A DNA stretch of 19,879 nt from DATLYB01 sp964502525. Its GTDB lineage: Bacteria; Bacteroidota; Bacteroidia; Chitinophagales; CAIOSU01. Location of the stretch: positions 1 to 19,879 of the forward strand of contig CAZCXH010000086.1 of the NCBI GenBank assembly GCA_964502525.1, written 5' to 3'. The notes below the pieces were generated by a model, which was given only the letters and a program-made list of their open reading frames with translations, did no database searches and was not told the DNA's origin. The position numbers and the translations under genes were made by a program. Shown piece after piece: positions 7,128 through 14,833 of this stretch (the first letter of the stretch is position 1; each line of letters starts with the position of its first letter).

Positions 7128-8423
7128 TTCTCCATACAAATCAAACCCTTCCGCTGATGTGATTTTCACATTTGCGAAATCACCAATCCGCACGTAGTTA
7201 TTGTTGGCGGGAATGAGCACTTCATTATCCACTTCAGGAGAATCGGATTCCGTCCTTCCGATGAAGTGATTTCCTTCCTTTCTGTCGAACAGCGTTCTGA
7301 ACGTTTCACCGATTTTCATTTGGTTCAATTCAAATGAGATGCTTTCCTGCAATGCCATCAGTTCGGAGGATCTTCCCTTTTTCGTGTTTTCCGAAACATC
7401 ATTTTTCAAATGATATGCGGATGTTCCTTCTTCATGGGAATAGGTGAACACTCCAAGACGGTCAAAACGGGTTTCTTCAACAAACTGCATGAGTTCGTCA
7501 AAATCTTTTTTGGTTTCACCGGGAAAACCCACCAGCAGGGTAGTGCGGAGCGCAATTCCGGGAACCTTTGCGCGAATAGTATTCACCAATGCGAGGGTTT
7601 CTTCTTTGGTGATTTGTCTTTTCATGGCTGACAGAACGTTGTTGCTGATGTGCTGCAGGGGAACGTCAAGATACTTGCAGATTTTTTCGCTGCTGTTCAT
7701 CGCATCGAGAATCTCCAGCGGGAATTTGTTGGGATAGGCGTAATGGAGGCGAATCCATTCGATACCGTCAACATCCGACAGTTTCATCAGCAAGTCGGGC
7801 AACATTCTTTTTTTGTAGATATCAAGCCCGTAATATGTCAACTCCTGCGCGATAAGCATGACCTCCTTCACACCCTGCGAGGCGAGATGTCTTGCCTCTG
7901 AAATAATTGTTTCAACGGGTTTTGAAACATGCTGCCCGCGCATTAACGGGATGGCACAGAAGGCGCAGGTACGGTTGCAGCCTTCGGAGATTTTGAGATA
8001 AGCGTAATGCTGAGGTGTGGAGAGGCTGCGCTCGCCAATCAGCTCATGTTTAAAGTCAGCGCCCAGGCGCTTCAGCAATGAGGGCAATTCAAGTGTGCCG
8101 AACCAGCCGTCCACTTCAGCGATTTCTTTTGCCAAATCATCTTTGTAGCGGTGCGACAGGCAGCCGGTGACGAAAACTTTCTCCACGCGACCGGCTTTCT
8201 TTTCATCAACATATTGCAAAATGGTGTTGATTGACTCCTGCTTGGCGGTTTCGATGAAGCCGCAGGTGTTGATGACGATGACATTGGCATCCGCACCGTT
8301 CTGATGGGACGCCTCAATCTTGTTTCCGTGCAACTGACCGAGAAGCGCTTCGCTGTCAACCACGTTTTTGGAGCAGCCGAGGGTGATGATGCTGACGCGG
8401 TGGTTGCGGAGTTTGGTTTTCAT
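7122..8423 (-). CDS. rimO: Ribosomal protein uS12 (Asp) methylthiotransferase RimO
   Basis: A 433-residue radical-SAM methylthiotransferase that adds a methylthio group to a conserved aspartate of ribosomal protein S12. Domains: UPF0004/MTTase domain (about 8-125) with cluster ligands Cys17 (TLGCSKN), Cys54 (INTCGF) and Cys88 (VTGCLS); radical SAM core with Cys149, Cys153 and Cys156 (CNRTCAFC) and the typical IPLMRGQ after it; TRAM domain (about 370-433). The LGCSKN, CAIPLMRG and LRTTLLVGFPGET stretches point to RimO rather than the tRNA enzymes MiaB or MtaB. Length is normal. The ATG at 8423 sits directly before the first conserved block. The gene stands alone and is bracketed by family B repeats; its stop lies inside one of them. 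Confidence 0.95.
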   Translation of the reverse strand: MKTKLRNHRVSIITLGCSKNVVDSEALLGQLHGNKIEASHQNGADANVIVINTCGFIETAKQESINTILQYVDEKKAGRVEKVFVTGCLSHRYKDDLAKEIAEVDGWFGTLELPSLLKRLGADFKHELIGERSLSTPQHYAYLKISEGCNRTCAFCAIPLMRGQHVSKPVETIISEARHLASQGVKEVMLIAQELTYYGLDIYKKRMLPDLLMKLSDVDGIEWIRLHYAYPNKFPLEILDAMNSSEKICKYLDVPLQHISNNVLSAMKRQITKEETLALVNTIRAKVPGIALRTTLLVGFPGETKKDFDELMQFVEETRFDRLGVFTYSHEEGTSAYHLKNDVSENTKKGRSSELMALQESISFELNQMKIGETFRTLFDRKEGNHFIGRTESDSPEVDNEVLIPANNNYVRIGDFANVKITSAEGFDLYGEL

Positions 8424-8502
8424 GGGGAAGGGTGTGATGCGGATGCGAATTTACAATGTTCGGATGGCAGATTCTGGACATTGGAGTCATTGCCTATTAT
8501 GA

Positions 8503-8606
8503 TATACCGAAACAAGTCAGGTTATCGAAAAATGGAACGATAGAATGTTCGGTATTAACCGAAAGTACGTCTCGTTCCTTCGGAAACTTGACTGCTCTCG
8601 GTATAA
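8503..8606 (+). repeat. Family B 104-bp double-hairpin repeat, copy 2
   Basis: Same orientation and length as the copy at 7024-7127, starting TATACCGAAACAAG and ending CTGCTCTCGGTATAA. The first half folds as ATACCGAA against TTCGGTAT, the second as AACCGAAAG against CTCTCGGTAT; the junction TTCGGTATTAACCGAA is nearly palindromic. It lies in the 224-bp gap upstream of rimO and downstream of aguA. Confidence 0.8.
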
Positions 8607-8647
8607 CTGAGATTTTTCGCTTCGCAAGGCAGCACTTGTAATGACGA

Positions 8648-9688
8648 TCAGACACACTCCGGCTCCTGCTGGCTCAGGCAGTGGAAACTGCCAAGCCCCC
8701 AAATCAGATCCGTTGAATCAAGCCCGATAATTTTTCGTGACGGGAAACAATCTTGCAACACATCCAAAGCCTTCCTGTCATTCTTTTTATCGCGGTAAGT
8801 CGGAACAATCACGTGCTTGTTGGAGATGTAAAAATTAGCATAAGAAGCGGGCAGCCGCTGGTCTTCGTAAACCATTTCATGCGGCATTGGAATTTCAATA
8901 ACATTCAACTGTTTCCCGTTCAGCAGGCGCATCTTTGAAAGCAGCTTGCTGTTTTTTTTCAGCGGCATGAAGTTGTCATCGCGTTTGTTGCTTTCGACTA
9001 CGGTCACCACGGTATCTTCATTCACGAAACGCGTGAGGTCATCAATGTGCCCGTCCGTATCATCGCCAATGATTCCATCCTCAAGCCACAGGATTTGTTC
9101 CACTCCATAATAATCCATCAAATATTTTTCAATCTGTTTTTGCGACAGATCCGGGTTGCGGTTCTTATTCAGCAGGCAGGCTGTTGTCGTCAGCAGCGTC
9201 CTCTTGCCGTTGAATTCCACCGAGCCGCCCTCCATGATGATCCCCGGATTGACGACCTCCAGTCCGAGCGCCTTTCCAATCAGCGTTGGAATCACATCGT
9301 CTTTGTCATGCGGTGGATATTTCCCGCCCCAGGCATTGTAGCTCCAGTCAACAATCAGCTTCTTTTTTTCTTTGGAATTAATAAGAAACGCGGGACCATG
9401 ATCCCTGCACCAAGCATCATCCGTTGGATGAATGAAGAAATCTATTTTATTTAAATCCGCTTTCGCTTTCCTGAGATTCCTTTCCGCGAAAGCTTTCATC
9501 TTTTTATCATTCACGTTGATGCACACTCTTTCGCCCTCAGCCAGCAGCTTCACGAATTCAGAGTAAACGCCATAGATGGTTTCAATCTTCCCGGGCCATG
9601 ATGCTTCCTTGTGGGGCCAGCTCAGCCAGGTGGCGCGGTGGCGGTGAAATTCAGCGGGGAAGTGGTAACCTCGTTCTTTTGGGGTCAT
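8648..9688 (-). CDS. aguA: Agmatine deiminase
   Basis: A 346-residue guanidino-group-modifying enzyme (peptidylarginine deiminase-like fold) that hydrolyses agmatine to N-carbamoylputrescine and ammonia. Motifs: WLSWPHKEASWPG (21-33), DDAWCRDHGPAF (90-101) with the substrate-binding Asp and Arg, MEGGSVEFNG (152-161), DTDGHIDD (210-217) with catalytic His214, and the C-terminal SFHCLSQQEP with nucleophile Cys337. Usual homologues read GGIHCITQQ here, so GLGSFHCLSQQ is a mild variant that keeps the His-Cys pair. The frame extends upstream to 9742, but those extra codons come from an intergenic repeat, so I place the start at ATG 9688. The partner gene aguB lies just upstream on the same strand, and the two give agmatine to putrescine. 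Confidence 0.92.
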   Translation of the reverse strand: MTPKERGYHFPAEFHRHRATWLSWPHKEASWPGKIETIYGVYSEFVKLLAEGERVCINVNDKKMKAFAERNLRKAKADLNKIDFFIHPTDDAWCRDHGPAFLINSKEKKKLIVDWSYNAWGGKYPPHDKDDVIPTLIGKALGLEVVNPGIIMEGGSVEFNGKRTLLTTTACLLNKNRNPDLSQKQIEKYLMDYYGVEQILWLEDGIIGDDTDGHIDDLTRFVNEDTVVTVVESNKRDDNFMPLKKNSKLLSKMRLLNGKQLNVIEIPMPHEMVYEDQRLPASYANFYISNKHVIVPTYRDKKNDRKALDVLQDCFPSRKIIGLDSTDLIWGLGSFHCLSQQEPECV

Positions 9689-9703
9689 TGCTTTACTTAT
9701 GGA

Positions 9704-9858
9704 AGCCTCACCCCATCCCTTTCCAAAGGAGAGGGTGTCCAAACGGTTTTACTCGCCCAGGCGTAGAAAATATTCAAATACATTCTGAATGTTTTTCCCG
9801 TTTCAAGGAAAGAAGTTCGGTCTCCCCTCTCCGAAGGAGAGGGGGCGGGGGTGAGGCT
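9704..9858. repeat. Family E inverted-repeat element between aguB and aguA
   Basis: Bounded by AGCCTCACCCC (9704-9714) and its inverted copy GGGGTGAGGCT (9848-9858), with further inner matches (ccaaaggagaggg; ctctccgaaggagagg, itself a hairpin). The element fills almost the whole aguB-aguA gap: it ends one base before the aguB stop codon (9860-9862) and begins 15 bases from the aguA start. Pieces of the same family occur at 19411-19440, 19501-19549 and 19825-19860. Confidence 0.7.
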
Positions 9859-9859
9859 T

Positions 9860-10729
9860 CTACTCATCCAAAAATCTTTTCGCTATCGGCTTGTAAGAAT
9901 CAATCCTGCGATCGCGGAGGAAGGGCCAGTGAGTTCTATAGAAGTCAACCTTCGACAGGTCCAGTTCAACTACTTTGGTTTCTTCCTTGCTGTGGGATGC
10001 CTGATAAATCACATTCCCGAAGGGATCAGCCGCGAACGAACCGCCCCAGAAATTCATCTCACCCTCCTCTTCCACCCTGTTCACCGAAACCACGAACACT
10101 CCGTTGGCAACGGCATGTGACTTCTGAATCGTTTGCCACGCCTGGTATTGCTGGTCATTGGTTGTTTTGTCCTGCGATTTCGCCCAACCGATGGCAGTGG
10201 GGTAAAAGAGTATTTCCGCACCGAGCAGGCTCGTGATGCGCGCAGCTTCCGGATACCATTGGTCCCAGCATATCAGCACGCCCGCTTTCGTTCCGTTGGC
10301 GGAGAACACTTTGTAGCCGAGGTCACCGGGAGTAAAGTAAAACTTTTCATAATATCCAGGATCATCGGGGATGTGCATCTTGCGGTATTTGCCGAGATAA
10401 TTGCCTTTGTTGTCAATGACTGCTGCGGTGTTGTGATAGATGCCTTCCGCGCGCTTTTCGAACAGCGATGCAACAACAGCCGCCCTCGTTTTCTTTGCCA
10501 GCTTGCCGAGTCGCTCCGTTGTCTCACCGGGAATTGCTTCCGCCAGTTTGAAGTTCCCGTAATCTTCCTTGTCGCAGAAATAGAGCGAGCGGAACAACTC
10601 CGGCAGGCACACGATTTCTGCTCCCTGCCTTGCAGCATCAGCGATGCCCTTCTCTGCCTTGCGGAAGTTGGCTTCCACATCGGCAGAGCAACGCATCTGC
10701 ACTAACCCTACTTTGATGATTCGCGGCAT
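9860..10729 (-). CDS. aguB: N-carbamoylputrescine amidase
   Basis: A 289-residue nitrilase-superfamily (carbon-nitrogen hydrolase) enzyme that converts N-carbamoylputrescine to putrescine, CO2 and ammonia. The Glu-Lys-Cys triad is visible: Glu44 (CLPELF), Lys117 (YRKMHIPDDPGYYEKFYF) and Cys154 (VLICWDQWYPEAAR). The sequence after Lys117 (MHIPDDPGYYEKFYFTPGD) and the GWAKSQ segment are characteristic of the AguB branch rather than of generic amidases. Length is normal. The ATG at 10729 begins MPRIIKVGLVQMRC, the usual first strand. It is transcribed ahead of aguA and probably in one unit, although an inverted-repeat element separates them. Two 7-bp hairpins lie in its leader (10748-10795). Confidence 0.94.
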   Translation of the reverse strand: MPRIIKVGLVQMRCSADVEANFRKAEKGIADAARQGAEIVCLPELFRSLYFCDKEDYGNFKLAEAIPGETTERLGKLAKKTRAAVVASLFEKRAEGIYHNTAAVIDNKGNYLGKYRKMHIPDDPGYYEKFYFTPGDLGYKVFSANGTKAGVLICWDQWYPEAARITSLLGAEILFYPTAIGWAKSQDKTTNDQQYQAWQTIQKSHAVANGVFVVSVNRVEEEGEMNFWGGSFAADPFGNVIYQASHSKEETKVVELDLSKVDFYRTHWPFLRDRRIDSYKPIAKRFLDE

Positions 10730-10747
10730 TGACAGTCTTAAATTACC

Positions 10748-10795
10748 ACCGGCAAATGCCGGTAGGTTTGTAAAAACTGATCGGCAGATGCCGAT
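10748..10795. repeat. Two short palindromes in the aguB leader
   Basis: ACCGGCAAATGCCGGT (10748-10763) and ATCGGCAGATGCCGAT (10780-10795) share the core CGGCA-nn-TGCCG. They are two diverged copies of one hairpin unit, 16 bases apart and just upstream of the aguB start on its strand. This could be a repeat pair or an RNA leader structure. Confidence 0.6.
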
Positions 10796-10992
10796 TCAAG
10801 CTGATTCGTTGATTTAAAAGCTATTATTCTTTTCGTCCAATCCATGATTCTCTAAGAAAAACAGGTTTTCAAAAAATATCCTCAATTTTTTCTGTCATTT
10901 CCTCATTCTACATTGTCAGACCAACGTCTCCACCTAAAGGTTAAGGGATTTTCTCCCGTTCCCCGAAGGAGGCATTAAAGTCTGAGGTTTAA

Positions 10993-11049
10993 AGTTATAC
11001 TTTGAACGGGATAAATTGCGCCATTGAGCCGTTTACAGTTTACGGTTTA
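10993..11049 (+). repeat. Family D 57-bp repeat, copy 1
   Basis: AGTTATACTTTGAACGGG at the left end, then ataaattgcgccattgagcc and gtttacagtttacggttt. It matches 15738-15794 with only a few substitutions. Directly before it is a gaggtttaaagtt word related to the sequence at 14757-14788. Confidence 0.8.
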
Positions 11050-11218
11050 GTTTTTGTTCATGTCCTCGGGTGTTGATAATAACCTGATGAAAGAAATTTC
11101 GAAACTCGAAATGCAGATACACAATAACTTCCGGAGGCTTAGGTGAATCATGCATAACTGAGTTGTCTTACTTGTCACCCTGAAAATTCCTAACTTTTCC
11201 TTCCCAAAAACAGCATAC

Positions 11219-12475
11219 TTGGATTACATCAAATACTCCATTCCGGTATTTTTTCTGCTCATCAGCATCGAATTGCTGTTTGATAAAATCAACCGTGCTC
11301 GCTTATACCGCTTCAATGACGCCATTACAAACCTCAGTTGCGGCATCGGCCAGCAGGTGATCGGAATTTTCATGAAGGTGTTTACCGTGGGCGGTTATGC
11401 GTGGCTGTATGAAAATTATTCTCCATTCAAAGGAGACATTCCCTCCACAGCATGGAGCATGCTGCTGCTGTTCATCGGGGTTGATTTTTTCTACTATTGG
11501 TTTCACCGCCTGGCGCATGAGATAGCCATCCTGTGGGGAAGCCATGTGGTTCACCATCAGAGCGAAGAATACAACCTGACAGTGGCGCTTCGTCAGGCCT
11601 GGGTGCAAGGCGCTTTTTCATGGGTCTTTTATCTTCCACTCGCTTTAATGGGCTTTGATCCTTTCATGTTCGTAACGATAGCATCATTCCAAACACTTTA
11701 CCAGTTCTGGATTCACACAAAGACCATTGACAAACTTCCTGCCGCCTTCGAATATGTATTTAACACGCCCTCGCATCACCGGGTTCATCACGGGCTAAAC
11801 CCAAAATACATTGACCGCAATCATGGAGGCACACTGATCATTTTCGACAGGATGTTCGGCACATTCCAGGCTGAGGATGAAGACGTTGTTTACGGCATCA
11901 CTAAACCCGCTGATAGCTGGAACCCCCTTTGGTTGAATTTTGACTATTGGATTGAACTCTTCCGCTTTGCCTTCCGGGCAAACAAGTGGTCGGATAAGAT
12001 GAAGATTCTTTTCAAGCGCCCCGGCTGGTTGCCTGATGAACTTGGCGGCATTCAGCATCCCAGGGAAGTGAAGCCGGAAACTTTCCATAAATATAATACG
12101 CGCTCTCCGAAAGGATTGAATTATTATGTGTTTCTGCATTACGTCATCGTGCTTGCCGGCACGACTGTTTTTCTTTTTAAAGCGAAAGATTTCAACTTTT
12201 GGACAAATGCCGGATTAATCACGCTTATTATTCTTACTCTCGTCAATCTTGGCGGGATGTTCGAGGCAAGGCGCTGGGTGTTTGCGCTGGAAGCATTGAG
12301 GTTGCTGGCAATCACAGTAACATTCAAACTGTTGCTTCAAGGCAGCGCGCTTCAAATTCCCGTAACATTGATAACCTTTATTACAGCAATGGTGAGCCTG
12401 ATTTGGTTGTCGAAGTATCGCACATTATTCAAGGTTAGGTTTAATGAAAGCGCAACACAGCTCTCGCGTGTTTAG
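11219..12475 (+). CDS. Sterol desaturase / fatty acid hydroxylase family membrane protein, AGMO-like
   Basis: A 418-residue integral membrane di-iron oxygenase. The histidine clusters are HRLAH (96-100), HVVHH (109-113), His156, HHRVHH (176-181) and His192 in NHGG, the arrangement of the fatty acid hydroxylase superfamily. Hydrophobic helices are at about 7-21, 40-63, 79-95, 125-148, 302-322, 328-346 and 358-412. The extra C-terminal membrane region and the sequence NTPSHHRVHHGLNPKYIDRN resemble alkylglycerol monooxygenase and its bacterial relatives more than sterol C5 desaturases, but the substrate is uncertain. It starts with TTG at 11219: in-frame stop TGA is at 11159, no ATG lies between, and the next ATG is well inside the protein. 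There is no clear Shine-Dalgarno. It stands 111 bases before ppk1 on the same strand. Confidence 0.85.
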   Translation: MDYIKYSIPVFFLLISIELLFDKINRARLYRFNDAITNLSCGIGQQVIGIFMKVFTVGGYAWLYENYSPFKGDIPSTAWSMLLLFIGVDFFYYWFHRLAHEIAILWGSHVVHHQSEEYNLTVALRQAWVQGAFSWVFYLPLALMGFDPFMFVTIASFQTLYQFWIHTKTIDKLPAAFEYVFNTPSHHRVHHGLNPKYIDRNHGGTLIIFDRMFGTFQAEDEDVVYGITKPADSWNPLWLNFDYWIELFRFAFRANKWSDKMKILFKRPGWLPDELGGIQHPREVKPETFHKYNTRSPKGLNYYVFLHYVIVLAGTTVFLFKAKDFNFWTNAGLITLIILTLVNLGGMFEARRWVFALEALRLLAITVTFKLLLQGSALQIPVTLITFITAMVSLIWLSKYRTLFKVRFNESATQLSRV

Positions 12476-12586
12476 CTGATTAGCTTTTACTGCCAGAGGA
12501 CAGTTTTAACCCTCAGCATAACGGAATCATTTATTATTATTATTCGCAGAATGCCGAAATTTGCTCCCCCTTAATGGAGTGCCGTT

Positions 12587-14734
12587 ATGAAAGACAAACC
12601 GTATAGCGATTCGAGGTGGTGGTATGCCGTAAAGAATTATGACAAGAACTCAAAAAAACTCTCCAACAAGGCGGACAGATACATCAACCGCGAGCTGAGC
12701 TGGCTCTCGTTCAACGAACGGGTGCTGCAGGAAGCCGCTGACCCTGCAGTGCCTATCCTTGAGCGGCTGCGTTTCCTTGGTATTTTCTCCAACAATCTCG
12801 ATGAGTTTTTTCGCGTGAGGGTGGCAACCATCAAGCGCATCCTCAAATATGGCGGTTCGCGCAAAGCCGTGCTGGGCGGCTCGCCCAAAACCATCCTGAT
12901 GCAGATACAAAAAATCGCATCTGACCAGCACATCCGCTTCGACAGCATCTACCAAGCCATCCTGGGCGACCTGGAGGAAAAATACGGCATCTACAAGCTG
13001 AATGAAAACACGCTGGATGCCGAGCAGGGCGAGTTTGTGAGGAGCTATTTCCACGAAAAGGTGCGCTCCACGCTCACGCCCATCATGCTCCACGCCAGCA
13101 TGAAGTTTCCCACGCTGCGCGACAAGACGATCTACCTCGCCATCAAGCTGTCAAAGCAGGAGACCGGTGACGTGAAATACGCGCTGGTGGCGGTGCCCTC
13201 CGATGTCGTTCCGCGTTTCCTCGTGCTGCCTGAAAAGGGCGGGAAGAAATTTTTTATGCTGCTTGATGACGTGATGCGTTATAACCTGAACGATATTTTT
13301 TATATTTTCAATTACGACCATGTGGAAGCCTTCACCATCAAGGTGACACTTGATGCCGAGCTGGATATTGACAATGATGTGTCGAAGGGCTTCATCGAAA
13401 ATATCTCGCGAAGCCTGAAGAAGCGCGAGGTAGCCAATCCCGTGCGGCTTGTTTACGACCAGACGATGCCGGCTGATTTGTTCAGTTTCATCATTGACCA
13501 TCTGCACCTTGCGGAAGAGGAAAACCTCATTGCCGGGGCGCGCTACCACAACTTCCGCGATTTCATGAATTTTCCCGACATGGGAGTGCAGGGCGGCAAA
13601 TACCCTATGTTGCAGCCTTTGCCGCACCGGCATCTGAAGCCCAGCTCGAGCATTTATTCGCAACTGAGCCACCGCGATGTGCTGCTGCATTATCCCTATC
13701 ATTCATTCCATCACTTTGTTGACTTCCTCCGCGAGGCGGCAATTGACCCAAAGGTGAAGTCCATCAAAATCACGCTCTATAGGGTTGCCGAAGAGTCTGT
13801 TGTGGTCAATGCGCTGATAAACGCGCTCAGAAACGGCAAGGAAGTGACGGTGGTGGTTGAGCTGCAGGCGCGGTTTGATGAGCAGGTGAACATTTATTGG
13901 GCAAACAGGCTCGCAGAGGAAGGAGCAAGGGTGATTTATGGCGTGAAGGGGCTGAAGGTGCACGCCAAGATGTGCCTTGTCACCCGCAGGGAGAAAGGAA
14001 GGAACGTGTTCTACGGCCACATCGGCACGGGCAATTTCAACGAGGTGACCGCAAGGATTTACAGCGACCACAGCCTCTTCACCTCCGACCCCAAGATCAC
14101 GCGCGAGATTAATACCATTTTCGATTTCTTCCGCAACAACCTCGACTATGGGAAATACAAGCACTTGCTCGTGTCGCCCTTCACCATGCGGAAAAAGCTG
14201 CTGAAATTCATCAACACCGAAATAAAAAACGCCAGAAACGGCAAGCCCGCCTATATCTGGCTGAAGCTTAATTCGCTGGTGGACGCGGATATGATTAAGA
14301 AGCTTTACCAGGCGAGCAACGCGGGAGTGAAGATAAGGCTGCTCGTTCGCGGCATCTGCTCGCTGATACCCGGCAAAAAGGGGCTGAGCGAAAACATAGA
14401 GGCTTACAGCATTGTTGACCGCTTTCTGGAGCATTCGCGCATCTTCATTTTCTGCAATGGCGGAGATGAAAGATATTTCATCGCTTCGGCTGACTGGATG
14501 ACGCGCAACCTTGACCACCGCAGCGAAGTGGCCTGCCCTATCTATGACAAGGAGATTCAGCGCGAGCTGAAAACCTTTTTTGAGATTCAGCTTTCCGATA
14601 ATGTGAAGCTGCGCATCCTCGACAGCGAGCAATCGAACAGGCATTGCAGCAACAATAAAAAGCCGCTGCGGTCGCAGGAGGAAATCTACAGCTATCTGAA
14701 GCAAAAGAAACCCGCTGCGCCCGCTCTTGCCTGA
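12587..14734 (+). CDS. ppk1: Polyphosphate kinase 1
   Basis: A 715-residue kinase that reversibly transfers the ATP gamma-phosphate to growing polyphosphate. The N-terminal domain carries INRELSWLSFNERVLQEA (33-50) and SNNLDEFFRVRVA (68-80). The two phospholipase D-like C-terminal domains carry catalytic His459 (LKVHAKM) and His616 (LEHSRIF); their spacing of 157 equals that of the E. coli pair His435/His592. Other family signatures are YPYHSFHHFVDFL (369-381), IGTGNFNE (479-486) and SADWMTRNLDHRSE (634-647). Length matches the family. The ATG at 12587 fits, with the conserved block starting at residue 31. It is followed 99 bases later by a ppx-type gene, suggesting a polyphosphate cycle. The coding sequence is visibly more GC-rich than the lipoprotein and T9SS genes. 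Confidence 0.96.
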   Translation: MKDKPYSDSRWWYAVKNYDKNSKKLSNKADRYINRELSWLSFNERVLQEAADPAVPILERLRFLGIFSNNLDEFFRVRVATIKRILKYGGSRKAVLGGSPKTILMQIQKIASDQHIRFDSIYQAILGDLEEKYGIYKLNENTLDAEQGEFVRSYFHEKVRSTLTPIMLHASMKFPTLRDKTIYLAIKLSKQETGDVKYALVAVPSDVVPRFLVLPEKGGKKFFMLLDDVMRYNLNDIFYIFNYDHVEAFTIKVTLDAELDIDNDVSKGFIENISRSLKKREVANPVRLVYDQTMPADLFSFIIDHLHLAEEENLIAGARYHNFRDFMNFPDMGVQGGKYPMLQPLPHRHLKPSSSIYSQLSHRDVLLHYPYHSFHHFVDFLREAAIDPKVKSIKITLYRVAEESVVVNALINALRNGKEVTVVVELQARFDEQVNIYWANRLAEEGARVIYGVKGLKVHAKMCLVTRREKGRNVFYGHIGTGNFNEVTARIYSDHSLFTSDPKITREINTIFDFFRNNLDYGKYKHLLVSPFTMRKKLLKFINTEIKNARNGKPAYIWLKLNSLVDADMIKKLYQASNAGVKIRLLVRGICSLIPGKKGLSENIEAYSIVDRFLEHSRIFIFCNGGDERYFIASADWMTRNLDHRSEVACPIYDKEIQRELKTFFEIQLSDNVKLRILDSEQSNRHCSNNKKPLRSQEEIYSYLKQKKPAAPALA

Positions 14735-14754
14735 TATACACATTGTGGGAAAAA

Positions 14755-14830
14755 GAAGTTTAAAGTTTAAGAGCTAAGGTTTAAAGTTGTCAAAGTGTTT
14801 TTTATCCTCTGACTTAATACTTTAAATTAA
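14755..14830 (+). repeat. Degenerate AAGTTTAAAG-word repeat between ppk1 and ppx
   Basis: aagtttaaagtttaagagct, then aaggtttaaagttg and tactttaaattaatc: an irregular run of the 7-mer GTTTAAA and its variants. Similar low-complexity words precede the family D repeat at about 10984-10995. No structure beyond this is evident. Confidence 0.5.
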
Positions 14831-14833
14831 TCT

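Larger units (their letters stand above)
10730..11218. other. Repeat-rich divergent spacer between aguB and the desaturase gene
   Basis: No gene of normal size. From left to right: two short palindromes (10748-10763 ACCGGCA-aa-TGCCGGT; 10780-10795 ATCGGCA-ga-TGCCGAT), an AT-rich stretch, a family D repeat (10993-11049) preceded by gaggtttaaagtt, and a 28-codon ORF (11060-11146). Both flanking genes are transcribed outward, so their promoters must lie here; I could not pick a convincing one. Confidence 0.6.

Noticed and set aside
9689..9742. N-terminal extension of agmatine deiminase
   Set aside because: The extra 18 codons (MDTLSFGKGWGEA...) are a translation of the CCTCACCCC-type repeat; ATG 9688 gives the usual start of the family.
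9598..10236. 212-codon plus-strand frame across the aguA/aguB junction
   Set aside because: It runs antisense through two well-supported genes and through an intergenic repeat; the product is Arg/Pro/Ser-rich shadow sequence.
13703..14743. 346-codon open frame antisense to ppk1
   Set aside because: It is the complement of a strongly conserved kinase with both catalytic histidines; its length follows from the GC-rich codon usage of ppk1, and the translation shows no recognisable domain.
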